Of a DNA stretch of 64,000 bases, positions 37,395 to 45,971 are shown one piece after another. Location: positions 25,169 through 89,168 of the forward strand of contig JACRCV010000008.1 of assembly GCA_016218825.1 (NCBI GenBank), written 5' to 3'. The first letter of the stretch is position 1. Each line of letters opens with the position of its first letter. A program made the position numbers and the translations under genes. Under the pieces are notes generated by a model, which was not told where the DNA came from, made no database searches, and saw only the letters and a list, made by a program, of their open reading frames with translations. This stretch comes from Deltaproteobacteria bacterium. GTDB taxonomy: Bacteria; Myxococcota; XYA12-FULL-58-9.

Positions 37395-38811
37395 CCCGCG
37401 CCCGACCCCGACCGCCGCCGTGGCCCTGCTGTTGGCCTTCGGAACGCCCTTCGCCCTCGGCGCCGAAGAGCCTTCGCCCCAAGCGCCACCGGCGGCCGAC
37501 GCCGCCACCACTCTGTCGCTCGCCGACTTGCTGCAGAGCACGGCGCGGCACAACCCCTTGCTGACCGCGAGCCGGCACGACGTCGAGGTGGCCGAGGCCG
37601 AACAGGAGAGCGTCGCCGGCCGGTCTCTGCCCACGGTCAGCGCGCTGCTTTTCGGCGGACCGACGCCGGCGGCGCACGGCGACGCCGTCACCAGCACCAC
37701 GCCGGTCTCCGACTATGGCTACGTGCTGCAGAACCTCGGGCCGTTCTTCCGCGCCGAGCTCACGATCACCGAGCCGCTCTACACCTTCGGCAAGCTGACC
37801 GCGGCGCACCGGGCGGCGGCCGAGCTCGTCGGGGTGCGCGAGGCGCAGGCCGTGGTCGCCAAGTGGACGGCGGTCACCGAGGTGAAGTCGGTCTACTACG
37901 GCTTGGTGCTGTGCGCCGAGCTGCTGCAGCTCGTCGACGAGATCCAGGCTCACGTCGACCAGGCCGAGACCTACCTCGAAGAGCACCTGCACAGCGACGA
38001 CGGCGAGGTGACCCCCATCGATCGCGCCAAGCTCAACGCCTACGAGGCCGAGCTCAAGACGCAGCGCATCGACGTCGTCAAACGGCACGCGGAGCTCGCG
38101 GACGCCCTCGCCCGCCTCGCGGGCCTCGAGCCGGGAACCCATCTGCGGCTCGCGGACCGCGCGCTGACCAAGGTCGCGCTCCCCGCGGCCGCGCTCGTCG
38201 GCGCCGCCGCGGCGGCGGTGGACAGTCACCCCGAGCTGCGCGCCGTCGATGCCGGTGTGCGGGCGTTGACGCTGAAGCGCGAGGCGGTGCAGAAGACCTA
38301 TTGGCCGGATCTCTTCCTCGCGGCGCGGGCGCGCTACGGCGTGGCGCCGGGTCGAGATCAACAGGCGAGCCCGTTCGCCAAAGACGACTTCAACTTCCTC
38401 GATGCCGGCGTCGCCTTGGGCCTGCGCTACGAGTGGCTCACCGGGGTCACCGGCGCCGAGGTCGCGAAGGTGTCGGCGGAGCTCTTGGCGCTGCAAGACC
38501 GCAGACAGGCGCTGGCGCTCAGGGTCGCGCACGAGATCCAAACCGCGACCGCCGCGGTTGGCGCCGCCGGCGCCAAGATCGAGATCGGCGAGGACGGCTT
38601 CCGCGCCGCCCGCGCCTGGAGCTTGTTCGCGCAGAACGGCTTCGAGCTCGGCACGGTGTCGGCGAAGGACTTGATCGACGCGCTCGGGGCGTTCGTCAAG
38701 GCGCGCTTCACGCTCCTGTCCCACACCTACGAATACAACCTCGCGGTCGCGCGTCTATCTCAAGCCACCGGCCACGAGCTCCTCCCCGAGCTCGCCACCG
38801 GCGTGTGGTAA
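37387..38811 (+). CDS. TolC-like outer membrane protein
   Basis: The product has 474 residues. A signal peptide (AAVALLLAFGTPFALGAEEP) is followed by an OEP-type helical barrel with the first motif TLSLADLLQSTARHNPLLTA and the C-terminal TYEYNLAVARLSQATGHELL. It overlaps the MMPL exporter by 8 bp and precedes the MlaC-like gene by 15 bp. TolC ducts normally pair with adaptor-linked pumps, but no adaptor gene is present here. It may therefore serve as a lipid acceptor or receptor in the outer membrane instead of a drug exit. It is clearly distinct from the TolC-like gene at 8995. Confidence 0.87.
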   Translation: MPSPRPTPTAAVALLLAFGTPFALGAEEPSPQAPPAADAATTLSLADLLQSTARHNPLLTASRHDVEVAEAEQESVAGRSLPTVSALLFGGPTPAAHGDAVTSTTPVSDYGYVLQNLGPFFRAELTITEPLYTFGKLTAAHRAAAELVGVREAQAVVAKWTAVTEVKSVYYGLVLCAELLQLVDEIQAHVDQAETYLEEHLHSDDGEVTPIDRAKLNAYEAELKTQRIDVVKRHAELADALARLAGLEPGTHLRLADRALTKVALPAAALVGAAAAAVDSHPELRAVDAGVRALTLKREAVQKTYWPDLFLAARARYGVAPGRDQQASPFAKDDFNFLDAGVALGLRYEWLTGVTGAEVAKVSAELLALQDRRQALALRVAHEIQTATAAVGAAGAKIEIGEDGFRAARAWSLFAQNGFELGTVSAKDLIDALGAFVKARFTLLSHTYEYNLAVARLSQATGHELLPELATGVW

Positions 38812-38826
38812 AACGGAGCCGTCCCG

Positions 38827-39546
38827 ATGTCCGCAACGGCGCCTGCCTCTGCCTTTGATTCCCGCGCGGGCGCTGCGCCCGCGCTCCCCACCCCCACCCC
38901 CCGTCCCCCGCCCCCGGGTGGGGCGGGGGCGACGCGCGCTGCCGCACCCGAGCGCTTCGGGGTCGTTCTCCTCGCGGTCCTGGTCGCACCGCTCGTGGGG
39001 CGCCCGGCGCTCGCGGCCGAGTCGCCCCCGGCCGACGTCTTCGTGCGCGCGCAGATCGACGAGCTCGCCGACGTGCTCACAGGCGGCGCTCCGAACCGCT
39101 TCGAGGTGCTGCGGGCCCGGGTGCGCGCGGTCGCCGACTTCGACGGCTTCGCCGCCAAGGCGCTCGGCAAGACCTGGGGGACGCTCGCCGCCGAGGAGCA
39201 GCAGCGCTTCAAGACCGCGATGCAGGGCCTGCTCGAGAGCCACTACATGAACAAGCCGGGCGCGATCTTCGACAAGAACAAGGTGGTGGTGAAGGAGGCG
39301 ACCCCCAAGGACGGCAGCGCCGCCGTCCGCCTGACCCTGAAGCGCAAGGACGTCGACGTCGGCGTCGTCGTCAAGGTCCACCCCGGACCGGGGGCCTGGA
39401 TCGTGGACGACGTCGTCATCGACGGCCTGAGCCTGCTCGAAGACTACCGGTCGCAGTTCCAGACCTTCTTGAAGAAGAAGACCGTCGCCGAGCTGATCGC
39501 CAAGCTCGACGCCAAGGCGAAGGCGAACCTGGGCAAGAAGAACTGA
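38827..39546 (+). CDS. MlaC/Ttg2D-like (HpnM-type) periplasmic lipid-binding protein
   Basis: The product has 239 residues. After the signal peptide (VVLLAVLVAPLVGRPALAAES) the mature part follows the MlaC fold order: DFDGFAAKALGKTWGTL, EEQQRFKTAMQGLLESHYM, WIVDDVVIDGLSLLEDYRSQF. MlaC-type proteins carry phospholipids, or hopanoids in the HpnM group, across the periplasm. The first 46 residues are low-complexity Pro/Gly/Ala and come from a dispersed repeat inserted over the start; no other ATG, GTG or TTG lies between it and the signal hydrophobic core. It is the last gene of the PAP2-GT4-MMPL-TolC cluster and should shuttle the exported lipid. Confidence 0.85.
   Translation: MSATAPASAFDSRAGAAPALPTPTPRPPPPGGAGATRAAAPERFGVVLLAVLVAPLVGRPALAAESPPADVFVRAQIDELADVLTGGAPNRFEVLRARVRAVADFDGFAAKALGKTWGTLAAEEQQRFKTAMQGLLESHYMNKPGAIFDKNKVVVKEATPKDGSAAVRLTLKRKDVDVGVVVKVHPGPGAWIVDDVVIDGLSLLEDYRSQFQTFLKKKTVAELIAKLDAKAKANLGKKN
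38852..38929. repeat. Dispersed C/G-rich palindromic repeat, copy 2 (inside a coding start)
   Basis: It shares the opening tttgattcccgcg (38854-38866) and the closing cgcccccgggtggggcg with copy 1 at 23993-24049, and carries an extra inner palindrome gcgggcg/cgcccgc. It is in frame with the MlaC-like gene and supplies most of the odd N-terminal extension before the signal peptide. Confidence 0.55.
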
Positions 39547-39585
39547 GCGCCGGCGCGCGGGGTGCCTCCGGCTCCGGCGTCGGTC

Positions 39586-40440
39586 TCAGGCCAACGCGAG
39601 ATCGATCGGCGTCAGGTGCGGCTTGTTGCCGCGCGAGATCGACAGGATGTGGCTCGGCGGGATCTCCTGCCACGACGCGTCTTCGGTCAGGCGCTCGGAG
39701 GCGACCACGAAGGTCGCGGGGTCGCGGACGTGCGCCGCGTGGTCGACGGGGACGTAGATCTTTCCTCCATAGTAGTAGAGTGACTCCGGCTTCTCGCGCC
39801 GTTCGCTGGAGTAGCGGGCGACCACCGCGGTGTGGCCGTCGGTGAGGGCGACGTTCAAGTAGGTCGGCTCGCCGCCGGCGTGCGCATCCACCAGGGCCTG
39901 GACCCGGGCGATGGCGCGGTTCAACGCCCGCGCCATGCGGTGCTCGGGGTCGCTCTCTTCGCGCTGCAGCAGCTCGTCGATGACCACGGCGAAGAAGTGC
40001 TCGGAGTCGGTGCTGCCGTAGACGTTGCCGAACGCCTCGTCGGAGACCGACTCGAGCAGCTTGCGCCGCACCTTGCGAAAGCCGCCGATGTCGCCGTTGT
40101 GCATGAACAGGAACTGGTTGTAGCGGAACGGGTGGCAGTTGGCCTCGTTGACGCCGCTCGCCTGGGTCGCGGCGCGCACGTGCGCGAAGATGCACGGGCT
40201 CGCGACCACGCGCGCCAGGCTCTGCAGGTTGCGGTTGTTCCACGCCGGGGTGATGGAGCGAAACACCGCCGGCTCGGGGTGGAGCTCCGGCGCGTACCAG
40301 CCGACGCCGAAGCCGTCGCCGTTGAGCGGCTCGTCGCGCTCTTTCGAGCTCGTGCTCTGCAAGATCAGGGAGTGGCTGGGCTCGATGAGCAGCGCGCTCA
40401 ACCGGATCGGATGACCGAGATACAGCGTGAATCGGCACAT
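39586..40440 (-). CDS. Class II glutamine amidotransferase (YafJ-like)
   Basis: The product has 284 residues. The start is fixed by the catalytic N-terminal Cys2 (MCRFTLYLGHP), which becomes the nucleophile after Met removal. Ntn-hydrolase landmarks follow: NGDGFGVGWYAP, FAHVRAATQASGVNEANCHPF and FMHNGDIGGF. There is no fused synthetase domain, so this is a stand-alone amidotransferase, a family that includes bacterial YafJ and EgtC (gamma-glutamyl hercynylcysteine hydrolase). It is cytoplasmic. The neighbours, MlaC-like (convergent) and hemerythrin (divergent), do not reveal the substrate. Confidence 0.87.
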   Translation of the reverse strand: MCRFTLYLGHPIRLSALLIEPSHSLILQSTSSKERDEPLNGDGFGVGWYAPELHPEPAVFRSITPAWNNRNLQSLARVVASPCIFAHVRAATQASGVNEANCHPFRYNQFLFMHNGDIGGFRKVRRKLLESVSDEAFGNVYGSTDSEHFFAVVIDELLQREESDPEHRMARALNRAIARVQALVDAHAGGEPTYLNVALTDGHTAVVARYSSERREKPESLYYYGGKIYVPVDHAAHVRDPATFVVASERLTEDASWQEIPPSHILSISRGNKPHLTPIDLALA

Positions 40441-40540
40441 GCGAATGAGAATAGCACAGCCGGAAGGCCTGCGGCGTTGCCGCCCTTGACAAGATCGCTC
40501 GGAGTGACGGTCGGACGCGGCCCGCGCCGGCAGGTTGGGA

Positions 40541-40568
40541 TTGCCTCGATGCGCCGTCCTGCTAGGCT
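40541..40568 (+). promoter_or_regulatory. Candidate promoter for the hemerythrin gene
   Basis: A -35-like ttgcct (40541-40546) is separated by 16 bp from a -10-like taggct (40563-40568), about 105 bp before the hemerythrin ATG. The spacing suits housekeeping sigma, and taggct is a common high-GC -10. It is a match by eye only. The intergenic segment 40441-40674 contains no gene. Confidence 0.4.
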
Positions 40569-40674
40569 CGGGGGGAATCACCGTGCCGTTGCGGCGAGGC
40601 CACTCTGCCCCGGCTTGTTACCTTGAGCTTGGCGCGCCGCCGCTGTGCCTCTGGAGCCACGAGAGGAACGAGTC

Positions 40675-41133
40675 ATGCCGAACGGTCGTTGGAGCCCCGA
40701 CCTGATCACCGGAAATGCCCGTATCGACGCTGAGCACCGCGAGCTGTTCGCGATGGCCGCGAGCATGGTCGCCGACCCCAAGCGATCCGACACCCTCAAG
40801 GTCGGGCTCGCGATGTTGGAGTACTTCGAGAGCCACGCGGCCGAGCACTTCCTCGCCGAAGAGGAGCAGATGAGCTGCTGCGGCTACCCCGGTCTCCTCG
40901 AGCACAGGGCCGAGCACGGCCGGCTGGTCGAGTACGTCGCCAACATGCGTCGCGAGGTGAGCAGCGGCGGCACCGACGCCGAGGTGCTCGCGATCGCCAA
41001 CCGCCTGTTGTGCAACTGGCTGGTGCGGCACATGACCACGCACGACCAGTCGCTCGCGAGCTACCTCCGCGACCACCCGCACCCGCCCGCCCCGGCCGAG
41101 CCGCCGCGTCTCGACGCCCGCCCGTTGCGCTGA
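40675..41133 (+). CDS. Hemerythrin-like dioxygen/iron-binding protein
   Basis: The product has 152 residues with ribosome-binding site gagaggaacgag before the ATG. Hemerythrin iron ligands appear in order: His in DAEHRELF, His and Glu in HAAEHFLAEEEQM, His in HRAEHGRLV, and His-Asp in HMTTHDQSLASYL. The four-helix-bundle length is right. Bacteriohemerythrins bind O2 at a di-iron site and act in oxygen sensing, storage or delivery. Residues 66-67 CC (SCCGYP) are additional. A Pro-rich tail ends the protein. It is a cytoplasmic, single-gene transcription unit divergent from the amidotransferase gene. Confidence 0.9.
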   Translation: MPNGRWSPDLITGNARIDAEHRELFAMAASMVADPKRSDTLKVGLAMLEYFESHAAEHFLAEEEQMSCCGYPGLLEHRAEHGRLVEYVANMRREVSSGGTDAEVLAIANRLLCNWLVRHMTTHDQSLASYLRDHPHPPAPAEPPRLDARPLR

Positions 41134-41245
41134 GCGCCGGCCGGGCCCGGGGTCGCTCTCGCGCTCCGGCCGCCGGGAGCTCGCAGGTCGGCTCGAGCAA
41201 GACCTCGCGGCCATCGGCAACCCTCCACGTTGAGCGGCCGACGAG

Positions 41246-43648
41246 CTATCGGGACCCGGGGTCCAGCGCCGGCGCGCTCTCACGCGCGCGCAGCGACCAC
41301 AGCGCGGCGACGGCGGCGCTGCCGCCGGCAATGATCCCGAGCGTCGCCGTGGCCCCGATGGCCGGCAACAGCACCGTCCCGGTGACGACGGCCCCGAGCA
41401 TCGCTCCCAGATGGTCGAACGCATCGACGAGGCCGCCGGCGCTGCCGGCAGCAGACGCCGCCCCGCCTGGCGCCGGCGCGAGCAACACCGCCGCCACCGC
41501 CGGGAAGCTGACGCCGAGGGTCAGCCCGGCGACACCGAAGAGCGCCCCGAACCCCAGCTGCATGACGACCGGCGCCGCCGTTTGGAGCAGCGGCAACAGC
41601 GGGATCATCGCTAGCGCGACCGCCGTGGTCGCGAGCCCGATGCCGCGCAGCAGACGCGCCGGCACCTCGACGCCGGCCGCGACGCCGCTCATCAGCCGCG
41701 AGCCCACCGCGGTGCCGAGCATGAACAGACCCGACATCAGCGCCAGGCGCTCGTAGATTGCGCCGCTGACGCTCTGGTAGCGCAGCAGCAACACCAGGTT
41801 CTGTCCCATCGCGCCGGCGCCGGCGACGAGCACGGTGATCGCCGCGTCGGCTCGCGGTGACGCGCGCTGGCGCCTGCCGGCAAGCGCCCAGCCGCCGATG
41901 CCGAGCACCAACAGCGCCACGAGCGGCCACGGGCCGAGCGCCCGGGTCAGCGCCAGGCCGAGGACCAGGACGGAGCGCGACGCCGGATTGGCGGCGCTCT
42001 GCCGCTCCCAGAGCACCGTGGCGTAGGTGTAGCTCACCGGGCGGTCGTCGGTGTTGATCCCCCCGGCACCGCTTCGCCGCAGGGCGCGCTCCCGGCGCTC
42101 GCGCCGCGCCGGCTCGTAGTCGAGGAGGATGGCGTCGGCGAACCGCTTTGCACCCGGCATCTTCTCGAGACGGGCGGCGATGACCGCGCGGTCGGCGGTG
42201 AGCTCGGCGTCGGCGTCGCCGGCGAAGTAGTAGTCGTCGTCGCCGGCCGCGATGACGACGCGCGGAAAGGCGCGGTCGAGCGCCGACCGGATCGAGGCGC
42301 CGAGCTTCGCGGTGTCAGCGCCGACGTAGGCCTCGGCCGACGACAGCTTGAAGGCGAACACGCCCTGGGGCGAAAGCGCCCGCCGGGCGCTCGCAAAGAA
42401 CTCGACGGTGAACAGGCGGTTGCTGGCGACCGTCGTCGGGTCGGTCAGGTCCAGGAAGATCAGATCGAACGACCCCGGCGACTCGCGCACCAGCTGCCGC
42501 GGATCTCTCGCCACGATCTGCACCGCCCCACCCAACAAGGCGGCGTCGGCGGGCGGCAAGTACTTCGCGATCGTCGGCGCGAGCGTCCGATCGGGATGCA
42601 CGACCACGAGCTCCGGCGGCACCTGGGGCTCGGGGGCGGCGAGCGCGCGGCTGAGCGCCTGCGCCAAACCGGTGACCGAGGCGCCGACCAAGAGCACCCG
42701 GCGCGGCGCCGGCTTCTGGGCCAGGAGGTGAAAGACCACCGCCGGGGTGCGGTACGCGTCGGGGAACGACGCGGTGAGCACGCCGTCGCTGTAGAGCGTG
42801 AATTGGTCTTCGAGCCGGGTCAGCGCCATCTGCCCGTAGCGGGTGTCCCACACCGCCACGATCTCGGTCGCCGGCACCGCCGCCTTGACCTCGGCGCGCC
42901 GCGAGCGCTCGTCCCACCGCCCGGCAAAGGCGACACCGAGCGCCGCGAGGATCCCGAGCCCGACACCGGCGGCCCGAAACAGCCGGTCGCGGCGGCCGGC
43001 ACCCGCGGCGCTCGCTGCCAGCCGCGGTCCAACGACCGAGGCCAAGAGCACGATGCCGGCGCCGCCGGCGACCAGGGTCTGGAGGTGTCCGAACCGGCCG
43101 GCGATGAAGAGCGCGTAGACGAGACCGCCGGCCATGGCGCCTGCCGCCTCGGCGGCGTAGAGGGTGCCGATGCCGCGGCTCGATTGGTCGCAAAGACACC
43201 GGCAGGCGATCGGGAAGGTGATGCCGATCATCAGACAGAACGGCGCCAACGCCGAGAACGTCACGACCAGGCTCTCTGACCACGAGACCATCAGGCCCAT
43301 CGGCACCGCGAACAGCTGCCGGCCGTGGCGCACCAGCACCACCTCGACGAGCGGCGCGAAGGCGAAGGCGACCACGAAGCCCCAGAGGTGAAGGTGGGGG
43401 GCGCGCAGGTTCGGCGCGAGCCGGGTGCCGAGAAGCGCGCCGAGCCCGATCCACAGCAGCCAGGCGCCGAAGAACGAGCCGACGATCAGCTCGCTGCCGA
43501 GCGCCAGGTGCAACAGCTCGCGCGCCAGGATGCTCTGGGTCACGAGCGAGAAAGCCCCGAGGCCGAAGAGGAGGGTGACGAGACCGCGGTCGGTGCCCGG
43601 ACGCCCGGACGTCGAAGGGGTCGAGCGCGGATCGGAGATCGTCGCCAT
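41246..43648 (-). CDS. Membrane spermidine-synthase-like (polyamine aminopropyltransferase fold) protein
   Basis: The product has 800 residues from the ATG at 43648 (MATISDPRSTP). About 6-7 N-terminal helices (GLVTLLFGLGAFSLVTQSIL onward) are followed by a soluble aminopropyltransferase-like Rossmann domain at about 260-520 (RVLLVGASVTGLAQAL; SFDLIFLDLTDPTTVA; ANPASR). A second membrane block of about 8 helices comes last. The domain order membrane-SpeE-membrane is known for 'spermidine synthase' proteins of uncertain function in many Deltaproteobacteria. It is the third gene after a Tat-exported DUF362 protein and a radical SAM protein, so a shared pathway is likely. The usual substrates are not evident. 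Confidence 0.83.
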   Translation of the reverse strand: MATISDPRSTPSTSGRPGTDRGLVTLLFGLGAFSLVTQSILARELLHLALGSELIVGSFFGAWLLWIGLGALLGTRLAPNLRAPHLHLWGFVVAFAFAPLVEVVLVRHGRQLFAVPMGLMVSWSESLVVTFSALAPFCLMIGITFPIACRCLCDQSSRGIGTLYAAEAAGAMAGGLVYALFIAGRFGHLQTLVAGGAGIVLLASVVGPRLAASAAGAGRRDRLFRAAGVGLGILAALGVAFAGRWDERSRRAEVKAAVPATEIVAVWDTRYGQMALTRLEDQFTLYSDGVLTASFPDAYRTPAVVFHLLAQKPAPRRVLLVGASVTGLAQALSRALAAPEPQVPPELVVVHPDRTLAPTIAKYLPPADAALLGGAVQIVARDPRQLVRESPGSFDLIFLDLTDPTTVASNRLFTVEFFASARRALSPQGVFAFKLSSAEAYVGADTAKLGASIRSALDRAFPRVVIAAGDDDYYFAGDADAELTADRAVIAARLEKMPGAKRFADAILLDYEPARRERRERALRRSGAGGINTDDRPVSYTYATVLWERQSAANPASRSVLVLGLALTRALGPWPLVALLVLGIGGWALAGRRQRASPRADAAITVLVAGAGAMGQNLVLLLRYQSVSGAIYERLALMSGLFMLGTAVGSRLMSGVAAGVEVPARLLRGIGLATTAVALAMIPLLPLLQTAAPVVMQLGFGALFGVAGLTLGVSFPAVAAVLLAPAPGGAASAAGSAGGLVDAFDHLGAMLGAVVTGTVLLPAIGATATLGIIAGGSAAVAALWSLRARESAPALDPGSR

Positions 43649-43656
43649 CGCCCCGG

Positions 43657-44847
43657 TCAGGCCCAGACGCCGGGGATCGCCCGTTTGCACTTCGGGCACT
43701 TGCCGTGCTCGAGGCGGACGTCGGTGACCGAAAGACCGACGCGCTTGACGAGCAGCTCGCCGCAGTCCGGGCAGTAGGTGCTCTCGGCCTCGTGGCCGCT
43801 CAGGTTGCCGACGTAGACGTAGCGCAGGCCCTCGGCGCGCGCCACCTGCACAGCGCGGTCCAGGGTCGCAGGGGGCGTCGGTGGCAGGTTCTTCAGGCGG
43901 TAGGTGGGGTGGAAGCGGGTGAAGTGTATCGGCACGTCGGCGCCCAGGCTCTGTTTGACGAAGCGGCTCAGGTCGCGGATCTCGGCCTCGGCGTCGTTCA
44001 GCGTCGGAATGACGAGCACCACGATCTCCAGCCAGGTGCCGGCCTTGCGGATCAGCTCGAGGGTGCGCCGCACCACCTTCAGCTGCCCCTTCGACATCTT
44101 GTCGTAGAACTCCTGGCGGAAGGCCTTCAGATCGATCTTCACCGCGCTCAAGTGCGGCAACAGATCCTGCAACGGCTGCGCCTCGATGAAGCCGGCCGAG
44201 ATCATCACGCTGCGCATCCCGGTCTTCCGGCCCAGGCTCGCGGTGTCGAACATGTACTCGTAGTAGATGGTCGGCTCCGAGTAGGTGTAGGCGATCGAGG
44301 CCGCGCCGTTGTTCTTGGCGAGCTCGTGAACCATCGCCGGCTTGAGCAACGTGGCGCGGACCTGCTCGGGGCGGAACTGCGAGATCTCCCAGTTCTGGCA
44401 GAACTTGCACTCCATGTTGCAGCCGGCGGTCGCGATCGAGAACGCCGTGGTCCCCGGCAAGAAGTGAAACAGCGGCTTCTTCTCCACCGGATCGACGTGC
44501 GCCGCGACCGCGCGCGCGTGCACCAAGGTGTAATACGTACCGCCGCGATTCTCGCGGACCCCGCAGGTGCCGCGCTCGAGGTCGGCGACCCGGCACTTGT
44601 TGGGGCAAAGCTCGCACTCGACGCGCTTGCCGCCGACCACCTTATAATAGCGAGCCTCGACCGGCAGGAACGTGGTCTCGAGGTCACCGACGAGGTCGCC
44701 GGCTTGATCTTGCGCCCCGGCCCGCCGCGGCCACGCCACGAGCCCGGCGCCGAGCGCGGCGTGCGCCAATACCCCACAGCCGGCGCAGGTGACCGCGGAC
44801 TGCAACAGGGCGCGCCGGTTCAGCCCGTTGTTCAGGGCGGCGCTCAG
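43657..44847 (-). CDS. AmrS-like radical SAM protein with Tat-type leader (CTG start)
   Basis: The product has 396 residues if translation begins at a CTG (44847) that overlaps the DUF362 stop as CTGA; no ATG, GTG or TTG exists before the Tat-like leader LNRRALLQSA (Arg11-Arg12). N-terminal Cys motif CELCPNKC...GTCGVREN, then the radical SAM core CNMECKFC (Cys143/147/150), and a C-terminal zinc ribbon (YCPDCGELL ... CPKCKRAI) match AmrS-type radical SAM proteins of the AmmeMemoRadiSam group. A Tat leader on a SAM radical enzyme is strange and may mark co-export. It lies between the DUF362 gene (overlap) and the SpeE-like gene (8 bp). Confidence 0.83.
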   Translation of the reverse strand: MSAALNNGLNRRALLQSAVTCAGCGVLAHAALGAGLVAWPRRAGAQDQAGDLVGDLETTFLPVEARYYKVVGGKRVECELCPNKCRVADLERGTCGVRENRGGTYYTLVHARAVAAHVDPVEKKPLFHFLPGTTAFSIATAGCNMECKFCQNWEISQFRPEQVRATLLKPAMVHELAKNNGAASIAYTYSEPTIYYEYMFDTASLGRKTGMRSVMISAGFIEAQPLQDLLPHLSAVKIDLKAFRQEFYDKMSKGQLKVVRRTLELIRKAGTWLEIVVLVIPTLNDAEAEIRDLSRFVKQSLGADVPIHFTRFHPTYRLKNLPPTPPATLDRAVQVARAEGLRYVYVGNLSGHEAESTYCPDCGELLVKRVGLSVTDVRLEHGKCPKCKRAIPGVWA

Positions 44848-45884
44848 AGCGTCACCCTGTCGATGCGAGTGAGGTCGGCGACCCCGAGCCCCAGGGCCGC
44901 CGCGTGCGGCAACCACGACGGTGCGCGCTTCTCGGCGTCGAAGCTCGGCAGGCCCAGCGCTTGGCGCTTGGCGGCCAAGATCTCGAGCGCGGTCGCGTCC
45001 ACCGCCACCGGATCTCGAGAGGCGATCACGCCGCCGTAGGTCCAGGTGTTCTCGGCGACCCAGGCCGGGCCGCCGTGGTACTGGGCGGTGAGCGCGTCGA
45101 CGATCGTCAGCCGGACCTTGTCGCGGATGCCGGGGTGCGCGTAGAGGTCGGCGATGTACGGGCTGCAGCCGTTGTCGTGGTACTTGTTGGGGTTGTGGAT
45201 CGCGCCGTAGAAGCTCTTCAAGGCCCCCGAGATCCCCGCCAGATCGTGGTCCTTGAGCACCGGCATGTTGATGACGGCGTCGAGGCGGCGGCTCAAGATC
45301 CGGCTCAAACAACCGCCGACCGAGCCGGCCTCGATGGGCTCGTTGTCGTAGTCGTCGTTGGTGCCCATGACCAACGGCCCGGCGCCCGCGCGCCGCGGCG
45401 TGTAGCCGGCGCGGCGCAGATCGCGATCCGAGCGCTCCCAGATGACCACCCGCTCGGCGCTCACCCCGGCGGCGACCAACAGCGCGGTCACCGCGTCGAC
45501 GAGCTCTCGGTGGGTCGAGAGGCCCCGGCCGGCTAGACAGTTGACCTTGAGGCCGACGACGTCACCGGGCTTGAACAACGACCGGCACGCAGCGACGGCG
45601 TCCTCGGCGCCGGTGGCGGCCACCACGGCGCGCTCGACCAACGCCTTCGCGGCCTCCGGCCGCACGCGCCCCTTTGAATCGAGGACGCCGGGCTCGCGGC
45701 AAACCCCTACCGTCGCCCGCCCGCGCGTCGATGAGGTGACCGCGCTGGCATCGCTCGTGGTGCCGCCGGAGAGGACGCGCTCGGCACCAGCGGCGCGCGG
45801 CTCAAAGACCGCGGTGAGGGCGATGGCGCCGGCGCCGGCGATCAGGTCGCGCCTGCTGATGGCCCCCGCCTGACGCTCGGTCAT
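44844..45884 (-). CDS. Tat-exported DUF362 protein
   Basis: The product has 346 residues with ribosome-binding site ggagg. Twin-arginine leader AISRRDLIAGAGAIAL is followed by the DUF362 core: DVVGLKVNCLAGRGLSTH, VVIWERSDRDLRRAGY, AVINMPVLKDHDLAGISGALKSFYG and AVDATALEILAAK. DUF362 proteins are often linked to Fe-S or radical SAM partners, but this one lacks extra ferredoxin cysteines. It is the first gene of an operon with the AmrS-like and SpeE-like genes. A candidate promoter with near-consensus -10 lies just upstream. Function is unknown. Confidence 0.85.
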   Translation of the reverse strand: MTERQAGAISRRDLIAGAGAIALTAVFEPRAAGAERVLSGGTTSDASAVTSSTRGRATVGVCREPGVLDSKGRVRPEAAKALVERAVVAATGAEDAVAACRSLFKPGDVVGLKVNCLAGRGLSTHRELVDAVTALLVAAGVSAERVVIWERSDRDLRRAGYTPRRAGAGPLVMGTNDDYDNEPIEAGSVGGCLSRILSRRLDAVINMPVLKDHDLAGISGALKSFYGAIHNPNKYHDNGCSPYIADLYAHPGIRDKVRLTIVDALTAQYHGGPAWVAENTWTYGGVIASRDPVAVDATALEILAAKRQALGLPSFDAEKRAPSWLPHAAALGLGVADLTRIDRVTL

Positions 45885-45925
45885 GGCTCACCTCCACCAC
45901 CCCGAAGACCGGCGAGACGCGGCCC

Positions 45926-45953
45926 AGTATAGCGTCCGGCTTTGAGAGCGCAA
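45926..45953 (-). promoter_or_regulatory. Candidate promoter of the DUF362 operon
   Basis: Read on the minus strand: TTGCGC (-35, 45953-45948), 16-bp spacer, TATACT (-10, 45931-45926), about 42 bp before the DUF362 start. The -10 is close to consensus, which stands out in DNA this GC-rich. Confidence 0.5.
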
Positions 45954-45971
45954 TGGCGGCGCCCGAAGTGC

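Noticed and set aside
38430..38990. Arg/Pro-rich ORFs overlapping the TolC and MlaC-like genes
   Set aside because: Typical shadow frames of GC-rich coding DNA without ribosome-binding sites or motifs.
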